Positions 45,147-54,240 of a stretch of DNA of 64,000 nucleotides are shown here, piece by piece. The translations under genes and the position numbers were made by a program. The notes beneath the pieces were generated by a model. The model ran no database searches, was not told the origin of the DNA, and saw nothing but the letters and a program-made list of their open reading frames with translations. How positions within the stretch are numbered: position 1 is the stretch's first letter; each line of letters begins with the position of its first letter. This DNA comes from Salinibacter grassmerensis (lineage in GTDB: Bacteria > Bacteroidota > Rhodothermia > Rhodothermales > Salinibacteraceae): the NCBI RefSeq assembly GCF_947077765.1, contig NZ_CAMTTF010000001.1:718818-782817 (forward strand), given 5' to 3'.

Positions 45147-45782
45147 CTATGCCGGAGCGGGCGCCGGGCGTTCCGTACCGGTATCCGGGCGAAGGTCGCT
45201 CCCTTGCAGCACGTGCTCGATCGACAGGCCCGCGAGCAGAACGAGAGCGCCGACGAGGGGCCGATCGGCACGGACGAAAGCGAGCCAGCCCACGGCCCCC
45301 GCCACCTCCATGAACGTAAACAGCAGGGTGCTCGGGCTCGTGACGTACGCAAGCGGGTTGGTGCGCTTCAGCACCCCCATCTCCACGCTGTGCTCGATGG
45401 TCATGAGCACCATGAGGACGACGCCCGCCACGGCCATGTTCGTCGCGGGCGCCGCCGCGATCGCCCCGATCTCTCCGTCGGCGAGGGCGATCCAGAGGAT
45501 CCAGATGAGCACCTCGCTCAGGGTGATGACGAACAGGCCGGCCACGGTGACCCAGAGGGATTGCTCGACGGGCCCGCCGCCTCGCGACCGGTAGATGTAC
45601 CGAATCCACAGATACACCGAAATCCGCTCCACGGCGAAGCCCGCCCACAGCACGACGTTGGCCTGTACGAACTGGCCCGCGTCTAAAAACTGGAGCCAAA
45701 AATACAGTGCCGCGAACTCCCCCGCCGTGGCGATGATGAACGGGAACACGTCCGTCTTAAAGTCGAGCCGGTCGAGGGTCAT
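45147..45782 (-). CDS. Multi-pass membrane protein of unknown function
   Basis: The 211-residue protein has about six transmembrane helices, for example TAGEFAALYFWLQFLDAG, VVLWAGFAVERISVYLWIRY, VTVAGLFVITLSEVLIWILW and MAVAGVVLMVLMTIEHSVEM. It ends with a short polar tail. Conserved-looking Glu and His residues lie inside helices (GEFAAL, IEHSVEMG), which could bind a metal or cofactor, but I recognise no family. It lies 31 bases upstream (in coordinates) of the peroxidase on the same strand and may be the last gene of that unit. Confidence 0.65.
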   Translation of the reverse strand: MTLDRLDFKTDVFPFIIATAGEFAALYFWLQFLDAGQFVQANVVLWAGFAVERISVYLWIRYIYRSRGGGPVEQSLWVTVAGLFVITLSEVLIWILWIALADGEIGAIAAAPATNMAVAGVVLMVLMTIEHSVEMGVLKRTNPLAYVTSPSTLLFTFMEVAGAVGWLAFVRADRPLVGALVLLAGLSIEHVLQGSDLRPDTGTERPAPAPA

Positions 45783-45813
45783 GGGCTGGAGCGAAAAGGA
45801 AGGAAAAAGATGT

Positions 45814-47220
45814 TCATGCGGAAAGATCGGCCTGGCCCAAAAACCGGAGTGCCGTGAGGCCCGGCATGAAGAAGTACGAGCCGCCCCGCACCTCCACGAA
45901 CCGCTGCATATCCGTCACGCGCCGCCGCACTGGGGTGTCGGGGATCGTGAATGTGGTGCTCTCGTCCTGGGGACTTCCCATAAGGGGGTCGGGGTCGTCG
46001 TAGAGGCCGCTGAATTTTTGACTCTCGATCCAGGTCTGCTGCGTAAACTCAAACTGACGGGCGATGTCGCCGCACAGGCAGAGGAAGTGGAGGCCCCGTT
46101 CGGCGCCGTCGGTCGCGGCCACCATCTCGTCCACATCGAAGTTCTCGGCGAGGGGGGAGCCATAGGGGCGCCCCCGCCGCACGAGGCGGTGGCGGTTGGA
46201 GACTATGGTGGACTGTTCCGGGCCGCCTTCGAGCGAGTCGCGCGGGTTTGAGCGGCGCAGGTGGGAGGCGAACGGACACCGCATACCGTCGGGGTCCTCT
46301 TCGTGGTAGCCGAAGTCGTCCCGTGCGGGGGCCTCGGGGTCGTCCGGGGAGAGGGCCAGTGGCGCGCCGTTGCGCCAGCGCCCAACCATTTTGGCCGCCA
46401 GGCGATGCCGCTCCTCGTCGGAGCCGTAAACGTCCTCGCTCGCCTCGGTCACGAAATTCCAGAAGCCCTGCACGTCCTGGCTGAGCTGTCGAAAGACGAC
46501 ATAGGTGCCGTTGCGCCCAAGGTCGCCCCGGACGCCGTCGCGTTCCGTATCCGTGCGGGGTAGGATCGTCTCCGGGTCGCGGGCGGGATCCACGGAGGGG
46601 CGGACCGGGCGCTCGCCGTAGGCATTCGGGTAGCCGAGAAAGAACTCGCCAGGGGGCACTGTATTGTCGGGTGACCCGGACCGACTTAGGCCCTCCACAA
46701 TCGGCTGGCTGATGCCGTCTCGAAAGCCGAAGTGCTCCCGGGCCGGTTCGAACGAGGTCGTGTCGAGCCGCCGAGTCTCCGCAAGGCCCTGCAGGCCGTC
46801 GCGTACCGACTCAATGCGGGCCTCCAGGGTTTCAGCGTCGATCGCAAACAGCATGATCAGGGCGTGAGCGGGGTTTTCCTCGTTTCCCCAGCGCCACTCC
46901 TCGGGCGCGCTCTCCCCATCGTCTCCCAAAATGCGCTGCCGGTAGGGCGCATCCATCCCTTCCCAGAAAGCCTGATCGAACGTCTGAAGGGTGTCCGCCT
47001 CAAGCCCGAGTGCCCGCAGGCCGTCGCCCGTGAAGGCCACCTGCAGGGCTGAGTCGGACGGCTTGGGGGCGGCCGGCGTCACGTCACCGGGGATGGTTCG
47101 TAGCCACGCCTGCGCGGCCGTCGCGTCCTCGATGCGGAGGAGAAGAAATGTAGCCTCGGGGAGCCCGCCGTAGCCCCGGGCCAGAAACCCCTGCATGTCT
47201 GTAAGTTCTAGAGACGCCAT
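45814..47220 (-). CDS. DyP-type heme peroxidase
   Basis: The 468-residue protein has the dye-decolorizing peroxidase marks. GFRDG lies at residues 165-169, within REHFGFRDGISQP, with the catalytic Asp. MRCPFASHLRRSNPRDS supplies the axial heme His, followed by SNRHRLVRRGRPYG and a final LHFLCLCGDIARQFEFTQQT. No Tat or Sec signal is visible, so it should be cytoplasmic or need a partner for export. It would reduce peroxide with an unknown donor. It lies 39 bases after a membrane protein with two related halves, and the two are probably one operon. Confidence 0.88.
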   Translation of the reverse strand: MASLELTDMQGFLARGYGGLPEATFLLLRIEDATAAQAWLRTIPGDVTPAAPKPSDSALQVAFTGDGLRALGLEADTLQTFDQAFWEGMDAPYRQRILGDDGESAPEEWRWGNEENPAHALIMLFAIDAETLEARIESVRDGLQGLAETRRLDTTSFEPAREHFGFRDGISQPIVEGLSRSGSPDNTVPPGEFFLGYPNAYGERPVRPSVDPARDPETILPRTDTERDGVRGDLGRNGTYVVFRQLSQDVQGFWNFVTEASEDVYGSDEERHRLAAKMVGRWRNGAPLALSPDDPEAPARDDFGYHEEDPDGMRCPFASHLRRSNPRDSLEGGPEQSTIVSNRHRLVRRGRPYGSPLAENFDVDEMVAATDGAERGLHFLCLCGDIARQFEFTQQTWIESQKFSGLYDDPDPLMGSPQDESTTFTIPDTPVRRRVTDMQRFVEVRGGSYFFMPGLTALRFLGQADLSA

Positions 47221-47259
47221 GTCGGGAGGGAGAGGGTGGTCCAGGAGAGTGAATCAGCC

Positions 47260-48645
47260 TCAAAGACGGCGGAGCCACATCCGGGTTTCCGCCGGAGTCT
47301 GTTCGCCGAAGAGGCCGGCGCGGATCGCCGAGTTGTTGTTGATGTTCTGTACTGTCAGGTCCCGGTAGGCACTGTACCAGACCTGCGTGAGCACCTGGCT
47401 GTTGCGGGCGTAGGCCTTGAATCGCTTCTCGTCGCGTGCTCCAGCCCCCACCAGGAAGCGGGTTTTGGGAAACCCGACGGTGTTGCTCCACACGGCCGTG
47501 AGGCCACTGGCCGCCTTGTCGATGAACTCGCCGAGGTAGTTTTCCCAGCTCCCGTCGAAGTTGCTGAAGAAGACGAGCCGCTGCCCGTCGTCGATGGCGA
47601 CCCAGCGGGCGAAGTGGATGGACGAGATGCCTCCGAGCCGGCCCTCGGTGTACACGTACCGCCCAAAAAAGTCGATGGCCCAGAGGACGGCGTATAGCGT
47701 GGCCCGACGAAGCAGGCCCGCTTTCACGGTCGTAACGCTGCTCATCTGGTTCTGGACGATCCGGTCCTCCTTCTCCGCAAGGCGTCGGACGTGCTCGTAG
47801 TCCGTCACCGGCGGGTGCTCGTCGTCGCGCCGCTCGCGCCGCCGGAGCCAAGCCCTGTAGGCCCCACCGCCAGCCAGGAGAAGAGCGGCCTCCAGGCCCA
47901 GCACCGCCCATCCTGCGTTGGAGATCCACGGAACGACCCCGAGGAGAAGGACGGCTGTTGCCAGGAGGGCGAAGAAGGTGCTGTCCCACGGCTGTGGCCA
48001 CCGCGAGGGCACGTTCGGCGGAGCACAGGAGGCCCAGGCGAAGCTCGAATGGGACCGCAGGAGATTCTCCGGGTCGAGATCTGGATCTGACCACACGAAG
48101 TCTTGAATCGACGCCCGTATCGCTTTGGGTGCCTGGTCGCGGAACGACGGGTCCGTCCGGCCTTTCTCATCCAGAAACTGCTGGATGGCAGTTCGCAGGT
48201 CGGCCTCGCGGTGAATTTGTTCAACGGTTCGTCCCCGAGTCCCCACGTAAAACGTGTCGTACCCGATGTCGTGGGCGTTCAAGTATGCGATCACGGGTTC
48301 CGGGGAGCGCTCGTCCGGGGCAGGGTACCCCTCACAATGCTGGTATACGCGGTCGAGCGCCGAACCGCCCACGTCCACGAGTTCCTCCAGGTGCGCGTCC
48401 CGCGGCTCGTCGTAGTTGGTCGATAGGACAAGTTGGGTGGAGGTCTCGCGCCCGAGGTCGTCGGTGGTAGCGGGCAGCAGCACCCATCGGATGAAGTGCA
48501 CGCGCGTGAGCTTCCCGAACGGAACATCCTTGTGTTCGGGGACGGCTTCGCTAATTTCCTCCAGGACGGCCGTGAGGGGGGTGTCGTGCCCCGACCGGAC
48601 GGGGGTGACAACGGTAAGCCCGTTCTGGTACGGTGCTTGTACCAT
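47260..48645 (-). CDS. DyP-peroxidase-associated membrane protein with two similar halves
   Basis: The 461-residue protein has two membrane helices near the middle (TFFALLATAVLLLGVVPWI and WAVLGLEAALLLAGGGAYRA) and a similar domain on either side. The first half has RVHFIRWVLLPA, then LVLSTNYDEPRDAHLEELVD and QHCEGYP. The second has SIHFARWVAIDDGQRLVFFS, then NFDGSWENYLGEFID and NTVGFP. The match HFxRWV...SNxD...GFP/GYP suggests an internal duplication. It lies directly upstream of the DyP peroxidase gene and is likely its membrane partner. I know no function for it. Confidence 0.7.
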   Translation of the reverse strand: MVQAPYQNGLTVVTPVRSGHDTPLTAVLEEISEAVPEHKDVPFGKLTRVHFIRWVLLPATTDDLGRETSTQLVLSTNYDEPRDAHLEELVDVGGSALDRVYQHCEGYPAPDERSPEPVIAYLNAHDIGYDTFYVGTRGRTVEQIHREADLRTAIQQFLDEKGRTDPSFRDQAPKAIRASIQDFVWSDPDLDPENLLRSHSSFAWASCAPPNVPSRWPQPWDSTFFALLATAVLLLGVVPWISNAGWAVLGLEAALLLAGGGAYRAWLRRRERRDDEHPPVTDYEHVRRLAEKEDRIVQNQMSSVTTVKAGLLRRATLYAVLWAIDFFGRYVYTEGRLGGISSIHFARWVAIDDGQRLVFFSNFDGSWENYLGEFIDKAASGLTAVWSNTVGFPKTRFLVGAGARDEKRFKAYARNSQVLTQVWYSAYRDLTVQNINNNSAIRAGLFGEQTPAETRMWLRRL

Positions 48646-48916
48646 GAAGAACGTTGGGGCTTAACGAAAAAATAAGAACGCTTGTGTCTCAGAACGGAAT
48701 CCGTTCGGGCCCACTGAGGCGACTTTAGCGTACATCAAAGAAAGAAAAAATAAAATGAGAATCAAGAAAATATGACGGAAACGGCACCCCAGATCGCCTA
48801 CAAAACCTCATCGGGACACTCCGGTCCCGACAGAAATGCATCCGGCGAAGGTGTAACAAAGACGGGGGTGCGGCGCGTTATTTGAGACCCAGTTTCTCAC
48901 AAAAGACCGTGTCTCC

Positions 48917-49105
48917 ATGGATCTCGACATCCGCACCGTTCTTCGCTGGCTTATCATTGGCGTGATTGCGCTCATCGGCCTCAGCCTCGTGGGCGTACTG
49001 GTGGATGTGGCGGGGGCGCTGCTCCAGCTCGTTCTGAAGGCGGGCGCCGTCGCACTCGTGGTGCTTCTCGTGATTCGTGTACTAGAGGGCGTGCGGTCGG
49101 GGTAG
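48917..49105 (+). CDS. Small two-helix membrane protein
   Basis: The 62-residue protein has two close hydrophobic segments (LIIGVIALIGLSLVGVLVDV and LVLKAGAVALVVLLVIRVLE) with a short acidic start MDLDIRTVLRW. It stands alone, 69 bases before arcA and divergent from the upstream membrane protein gene across an AT-rich spacer of 271 bases. I recognise no family. The clean hydrophobic pattern argues for a real gene. Confidence 0.55.
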   Translation: MDLDIRTVLRWLIIGVIALIGLSLVGVLVDVAGALLQLVLKAGAVALVVLLVIRVLEGVRSG

Positions 49106-49173
49106 GTGGCTTTTCTCCGGGTTGGTTTCGACCTTGCGAATAGTCGACACTCTTCGAACCAGCCCCGTTTCCC

Positions 49174-50481
49174 GTGGACACGCTCCAGGCGCCCTCTACT
49201 CCTTCCGTCGAGCAATCATCGGCCTATAGCATTCCCGCCGAGGCCCACTTGCTCGAACAGGTCATCGTCCACACCCCTGGGTCAGAGATGGAGCTTGTGT
49301 CGCCGGCCAACCGGGAGGACCTGCTCTTCGACGACATTCTCTTCGTGGGCCATGCGCGGCAGGAGCACCTGCTCATGTGCTCGGTCTTCGAGAAAATCGT
49401 AGGCCGTCCCGACGCGGTGCTCCAAATCAAGGACCTTCTGCTCGAAACCTTCGAGGCGGCGGAGGAGGCGCGGCACGCCTTCGTGGAGAAGCTATGCCGA
49501 AGCCTGCCGGAGCAAAATCTGGGGGCGGTGGAGGACGAGTTGAAGCGATTCTCTCCCGAGGCGCTTCAGCAGTTCGCTCTTACTGGCGAGTCGGACTTGG
49601 CCATTCGCGCCCAGCCGGTGCCGAACCTTATGTTCACGCGGGACCTCGCGGCGGTGGTGCACGACCACATTATCCTGAGCCACGCGGCGACGGTGGCACG
49701 GACGCGGGAGAGCATCATTATTAATGTCATTCTGCACCATCACCCCCGGTTTGCCCCTCACAGCGACAAGGTGATTGAGCTGCCCCCGGGTGTCACGTTC
49801 GAAGGGGGCGACCTGCTCGTGGCGAGCCCCGACACGGTGCTGATCGGCCACTCGGAGCGGACCTCACTCGGGGCCATCATGGCGATCGCGCACGAGTTGT
49901 TCGAGTGCACGTCGATCGAGCACGTCCTCGCCGTCGACCTGCCCAAGCGGCGGGCCACCATGCACCTCGACACGGTGTTTACCTTCGCGTCGCCGGAGGA
50001 GGTGATCGTCTTCCCCCCGCTCCTTGAGACCCACGGCTTCGGGTACGCGATGCACTTCACCGCCGCGGACGAGACGGGGCGGTTCGTGACCGACATGCGC
50101 CGCAACCTGCGCGACGTGCTCGACGAGCTGCTCGACCGCGACCTGACGTTTATCCCCTGCGGCGGGACGGAGCGACTCCACCAGGAGCGCGAGCAGTGGA
50201 CGGACGGGGCGAATGTGTTTGCCGCGGCGCCGGGGGCGATCCTGGGCTACGAGCGCAACAGTCGCACCTTCGAGCGCCTGCGGAAGCACGGCTACCGGAT
50301 CGTGTCCGCCGAGAGCTTTCTGTCTTACTTCGAGTCCGGCGAGTTTCACCCCGGTCGAGAGAAGGTCGCAATCCAGCTGGGGGGAACTGAACTGTCACGG
50401 GGACGGGGCGGGCCGCGCTGCATGACGCTCCCGATCGCGCGCCACGCCACGCCCTCGGGCGACGCCTCCGTACACGAGTAG
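49174..50481 (+). CDS. arcA: Arginine deiminase (GTG start)
   Basis: The 435-residue protein should hydrolyse arginine to citrulline and ammonia. It has PNLMFTRDLAAVVHDH, VTFEGGDLLVASPDTVLIGH, ATMHLDTVFTFASPEEVIVF with the catalytic His, and a C-terminal GGPRCMTLPIAR in which Cys is the nucleophile. These are the guanidine-modifying enzyme motifs in the order of arginine deiminases. It starts at a GTG at 49174. The ornithine carbamoyltransferase and carbamate kinase genes that usually complete the pathway are not next to it in this window. Confidence 0.85.
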   Translation: MDTLQAPSTPSVEQSSAYSIPAEAHLLEQVIVHTPGSEMELVSPANREDLLFDDILFVGHARQEHLLMCSVFEKIVGRPDAVLQIKDLLLETFEAAEEARHAFVEKLCRSLPEQNLGAVEDELKRFSPEALQQFALTGESDLAIRAQPVPNLMFTRDLAAVVHDHIILSHAATVARTRESIIINVILHHHPRFAPHSDKVIELPPGVTFEGGDLLVASPDTVLIGHSERTSLGAIMAIAHELFECTSIEHVLAVDLPKRRATMHLDTVFTFASPEEVIVFPPLLETHGFGYAMHFTAADETGRFVTDMRRNLRDVLDELLDRDLTFIPCGGTERLHQEREQWTDGANVFAAAPGAILGYERNSRTFERLRKHGYRIVSAESFLSYFESGEFHPGREKVAIQLGGTELSRGRGGPRCMTLPIARHATPSGDASVHE

Positions 50482-50655
50482 CAGCGTAGACGAGTAGCGG
50501 CATCGGGACAAGCTGATCGACAAGCCCCTTGTGCCCGGAGGCTCTCCGCGCTCGTTCCCCCATTCTTCCATTCTCCAACGCGGGCCCCGAAACTGCCGTT
50601 TGCGCCGACAGGTTTGAATATTGAGTATCGCCTTTGAATCCACCCCTCGGTGCCT

Positions 50656-51639
50656 ATGCGTGACGTAATCATTATCGGGGCCGGCCCCGTCGGGCTCGCC
50701 TGTGGTGTTGAGGCCAAGCGCCGCGACCTCGATGCGCTCCTCATCGAAAAGGGCGCCCTCTGCAACTCGTTTATCGGGTACCCCACCCGAATGGAGTTTT
50801 TCTCCACCCCGGGCCCGCTGGAGATTGGCGGACACCCGTTCCCGACCCGCGATTACAAGCCGCGTCGCGAGGAGGCGCTCGACTACTACCGCCGCGTCGC
50901 CACGACGGAGGACCTGAACCTGCGCCTGTACGAGCCGATGACGGACCTCCGAGGGCAGGACGGGCACTACACGATCGTGACCGAGGAGGACACGTACGAG
51001 ACCCGCAAGGTGGTTGTGGCCACCGGCTTCTACGACGTGCCCAACCAGATGGGGGTGCCGGGGGAGGACCGTGACAAGGTGCGACACTACTTCAAGGAGC
51101 CATTCCCGTACGCCCTCACGGACGTGGCCATCGTGGGCGGGGCCAACTCGGCGGTGAAGGCGGCCCTCAACTGCTACCGCCACGAGGCGAATGTGACGAT
51201 GGTGGTGCGCGATTCGGAGATCGACGACGGGGTGAAGTACTGGCTCCGGCCCGACGTGGAGAACCGGATTGCGGAGGGCTCCATCGACGCCTACTTCGAT
51301 ACGACGGTCTCGGCCATCGAGTCGGACACCCTCCACCTCGACACGCCCGACGGGCCGCAGACGATCGACAATGACTTCGTCCTCGCCATGACGGGGTACC
51401 GGCCGAACTACGACTTCCTGGAGCGGCTCGGCATTGCCATCCGCAACGACGAGGCCCGCACGCCGGTGCACGACGAGGAAGGCACCTTTGAAACGAACCG
51501 GGACGGCCTGTACCTCGCCGGCACCATCTGTGGCGGCTGCGACACGAGCCGGTGGTTCATTGAGAACGGCCGCGTCCACGCCGAGAAGATCACGGACCAC
51601 ATCGCTGCCACGCTCGAAACCGAGCCCGCCGTGGTGTAG
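50656..51639 (+). CDS. ypdA: YpdA family FAD-dependent thiol-disulfide oxidoreductase (bacillithiol disulfide reductase-like)
   Basis: The 327-residue flavoprotein begins MRDVIIIGAGPVGLACGVEA (FAD-binding GxGxxG), then LLIEKGALCNSFIGYPTRME and FFSTPGPLEIGGHPFPT, the YpdA signature region. The NADPH motif is TDVAIVGGANSAVKAALNCY and the C-terminal FAD contact GLYLAGTICGGCDTSRWFIE. YpdA reduces bacillithiol disulfide with NADPH, so its presence hints that this organism uses bacillithiol; no bsh genes are in the window. ATG 50656 is preferred to GTG 50650. Confidence 0.85.
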   Translation: MRDVIIIGAGPVGLACGVEAKRRDLDALLIEKGALCNSFIGYPTRMEFFSTPGPLEIGGHPFPTRDYKPRREEALDYYRRVATTEDLNLRLYEPMTDLRGQDGHYTIVTEEDTYETRKVVVATGFYDVPNQMGVPGEDRDKVRHYFKEPFPYALTDVAIVGGANSAVKAALNCYRHEANVTMVVRDSEIDDGVKYWLRPDVENRIAEGSIDAYFDTTVSAIESDTLHLDTPDGPQTIDNDFVLAMTGYRPNYDFLERLGIAIRNDEARTPVHDEEGTFETNRDGLYLAGTICGGCDTSRWFIENGRVHAEKITDHIAATLETEPAVV

Positions 51640-52039
51640 TGCCCAAGGGGAGATGGCGTGCGGAAGGGACACGGTGTTGCGTTCCCAGTCGCGCGCATCT
51701 CTCGCCTGATGGGAATAGCTTTCCCGACGCGAAACGCTCCTGGACCAGGGGTCCCCAAGGCTCGTCCTTCGGCGGCGTGGGAAGCGAAAACCTTACCGTG
51801 CAAGGAAACGGGCCATCGTCCCCGTTGGACGCATCGCTCGCCTCGGGCCTGGACCCGCGCTCGGCAGGCCATCGGGGAAGGCGTCTAGCCAATTTCGGCC
51901 TCCGGACAGCAGGGGCAGGCACGGCTTTTCTCAGAAGCGGCGCGGCCGTCGCTTTGCCCGAACCGGGAACCCCATTCCGAAAACACGCATTTCTCGGGCG
52001 CAACTTTCCCTCGCTCATCTCGCCGAACGTGGAAACGCA
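51640..52039. other. Intergenic region between ypdA and the DUF4920 gene
   Basis: About 400 bases. Forward and reverse frames run through it, but none shows a domain or a plausible start. I see no clear promoter or terminator. Confidence 0.5.
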
Positions 52040-52537
52040 ATGTCCACACCGGCTCGTCTCTGCTTCCTTTCTGCGCTTGTCTGCTTCGCCGTACTTGCTG
52101 GCGCCTGCCAGCCGGAGCCGGCGTCGTCCCGGGACGCGGCTGCGCAAGCACAGGACGCAGAAACCTACGGGGCGCCCGTCGATGCGGCGTCGGCGCGGAC
52201 GGTGGCGGAGGTGGCGGCGAAGCCGTCGAAGCTTGACGACACGACCGTGACGGTTCAGGGACGCATCTCGACGGTGTGCCAGAAGAAAGGGTGCTGGCTC
52301 GCGCTGGATACGGGCACGGCGCCGCCGATCCGCGTGCTCGTGCCGCGTACCGACGACGGATACGACTTCACGGTGCCGACGACACTATCTGGCCGGGCCA
52401 CGGTCACGGGCACGCTGCAGACCGTCGAGTTCGACGCCGCCACGCAGAAGCATCTTGCCGAGGACGGAGCCCCGCCGGCACCCGCCCAGGAGGTTCAGAT
52501 TGCGGCGACTGGCATCCGGGTGGTGCCCGATGCTTGA
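52040..52537 (+). CDS. DUF4920 lipoprotein
   Basis: The 165-residue protein has a signal sequence ending FAVLAGAC, a plausible though imperfect lipobox with Cys near residue 23, then a soluble domain. TVAEVAAKPSKLDDTTVTVQ, GRISTVCQKKGCWLALDTG and LSGRATVTGTLQTVEF match the DUF4920 pattern, an OB-like fold with a conserved CxxxGCW. The two cysteines could bind a metal or form a disulfide. It is probably a membrane-anchored periplasmic protein of unknown role. Confidence 0.75.
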   Translation: MSTPARLCFLSALVCFAVLAGACQPEPASSRDAAAQAQDAETYGAPVDAASARTVAEVAAKPSKLDDTTVTVQGRISTVCQKKGCWLALDTGTAPPIRVLVPRTDDGYDFTVPTTLSGRATVTGTLQTVEFDAATQKHLAEDGAPPAPAQEVQIAATGIRVVPDA

Positions 52538-52671
52538 CCATCCGTCCTAAGCAGTGCTGCGGCGCGACCGAATTCCGTACGCTACACGCATCACTCGTTC
52601 TGAGGCCGAGACGGGGGGCTTGTCCGCAAAACGCCTTCTGTCCTGCCGAAAAGACAGCCCGCTGACCGGCG

Positions 52672-54012
52672 CTACGCCGTGTCGTTTACCTTGAACTGAC
52701 GGAGGGCCCGGATGGCATTGGGGTCATCGGAAAGGGAGGTGGCCGCGTCGATGATCTGACGGAGTTGGTCGTCGCTCAGGGGCTGATCGATCGCGTTCAC
52801 GTCGTAGGCGATGCCGAGGTCGGGAAAGTCGCGGTGGCTGGACTGGAGGTTGCTGGCCCCGGCCTCGTAGATGGTGTCGTCGATGGCCTTTTTCGTCCCG
52901 CGCACGTCGCTGTGCACCACGGCCAAGACCCAGTGTGGGAGCTCGGCGTTCACGCCGATCGTGTGCCCCTGCCCGAAGACGGTATCGCGGACGGTGCCCT
53001 GCTCGTTTAGGAGCCGGGTAGAGGTGCCCATCCGCGAGGCAATGCGGGGCTGGGCCTCCTGGGTGGCGGCGCCGATGTGAGGCGTGGTAAAGACGTTGTC
53101 CATCTCGGCGTACGGATTGGTCCAGTCCTCGTCCGCGCTGCCCGGCTCGTCGGGAAAGACGTCGACCGCCGCAGCGCGCACGTGATCTTCGTCGATGGCC
53201 CGCTTGAGGTCGCCCGGGTCGTACAGAAAGCCGCGGGCCGCGTTGATGAAGGCGCGCGGGCTGTTGTCCGGCCGGTCCGCGCCGAGCTGGCGGAAGTGGC
53301 TGTAGTCGAGCAGGCCGCTGTTGGGCTGTCCCTGCGGGTCCTCCGCCGAGACGTGCACCGTCACGAAGTCGCCCTTCCGGAACGCCTCCGCAAGGCTGGA
53401 GCACGAGGTCCAGCCCAGCGTGGTCCCCACCTCTCGGGCCACGTCCGCCTCGTCGTAGAAGCGAATGTTCATTCCAAAGGCGTCGGCCAGGCGGGCCAGC
53501 TGCTTGCCAATGTTGCCGAGCCCGATGACGGAGAGGGTCTTGTCCATCAGCTCGTAGCGGCGGGTGCTGTCCTTCGTCCACAGGTGCCGGCGCCCCGTTT
53601 CGTTGGCGGTGTAGAGCCGACGGGCCAGCACGACCATCTCGCCCATCACCATCTCCACGACCGACCGGCCGTTGCTGACCGGATCGTTGAGCACGAGCAC
53701 CCCCTCGTCGGCGCAGGCCTGCTTGTCGACCGTGTCGTCGCCGATGCAGCACAGCATGACGCCCGCCAGGTTGTCGGAGGCCTGCACCACGGGCTCGTCA
53801 ACGACAAACTTGCTTCGCTTGTAGATCAGATCGTGCTGCCCCTCGCGCAGCCGGTCGACCATCGCGTCCTGGTCGTAGCACTCCGGCTTGGGCACCCGAT
53901 CCGGCTCGATGCCCTGCTCGCGCAGGAGCGTGTCGAGGCTCGGGTCCGGCTCCTCCAAGATCAGGGCCTTTTCGAAATGATCGTTGAGGAAGCGCGTCTG
54001 TAGAGACTCCAT
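52672..54012 (-). CDS. Phosphoglycerate dehydrogenase-like 2-hydroxyacid dehydrogenase (SerA family)
   Basis: The 446-residue protein carries the D-2-hydroxyacid dehydrogenase core. LSVIGLGNIGKQLARLADAF is the NAD site and the catalytic residues are Arg in INAARGFLYD, Glu in DVFPDEPGSADED and His in FTTPHIGAATQEA. A C-terminal ACT-like region (HWVLAVVHSDVRGTKKAIDD) resembles that of SerA. It probably oxidises 3-phosphoglycerate in serine synthesis. The ATG at 54012 is preferred to the longer frame from 54075. It converges with the DUF4920 gene, 134 bases apart. Confidence 0.82.
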   Translation of the reverse strand: MESLQTRFLNDHFEKALILEEPDPSLDTLLREQGIEPDRVPKPECYDQDAMVDRLREGQHDLIYKRSKFVVDEPVVQASDNLAGVMLCCIGDDTVDKQACADEGVLVLNDPVSNGRSVVEMVMGEMVVLARRLYTANETGRRHLWTKDSTRRYELMDKTLSVIGLGNIGKQLARLADAFGMNIRFYDEADVAREVGTTLGWTSCSSLAEAFRKGDFVTVHVSAEDPQGQPNSGLLDYSHFRQLGADRPDNSPRAFINAARGFLYDPGDLKRAIDEDHVRAAAVDVFPDEPGSADEDWTNPYAEMDNVFTTPHIGAATQEAQPRIASRMGTSTRLLNEQGTVRDTVFGQGHTIGVNAELPHWVLAVVHSDVRGTKKAIDDTIYEAGASNLQSSHRDFPDLGIAYDVNAIDQPLSDDQLRQIIDAATSLSDDPNAIRALRQFKVNDTA

Positions 54013-54152
54013 GGTATGGACGTTTCGGTCGCTGAAGCAGTGGAGGCTGGGCGGGCGTAGATCAACTAAATACAACAGAAGCCCCTGCTACGTGCAGGGC
54101 ACATCCGTAAAAAACGGGCCACGTTTCTGGACGAGGGGCGCACCAGAGAAGA

Positions 54153-54180
54153 AGCCGCCGGGCCTGTAGACGCGGCGGCT
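54153..54180 (-). terminator. Likely terminator of sucD
   Basis: AGCCGCCG at 54153-54160 pairs with CGGCGGCT at 54173-54180 around a 12-base loop. On the reverse strand it lies about 60 bases past the sucD stop and is followed by a pyrimidine-rich TCTTCTCTGG. Confidence 0.5.
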
Positions 54181-54240
54181 CTTCGGTCTCCATGATGGCA
54201 GGGATGCACCGTCGGGCAAAACGGCGTGCCTTGCACTGGG

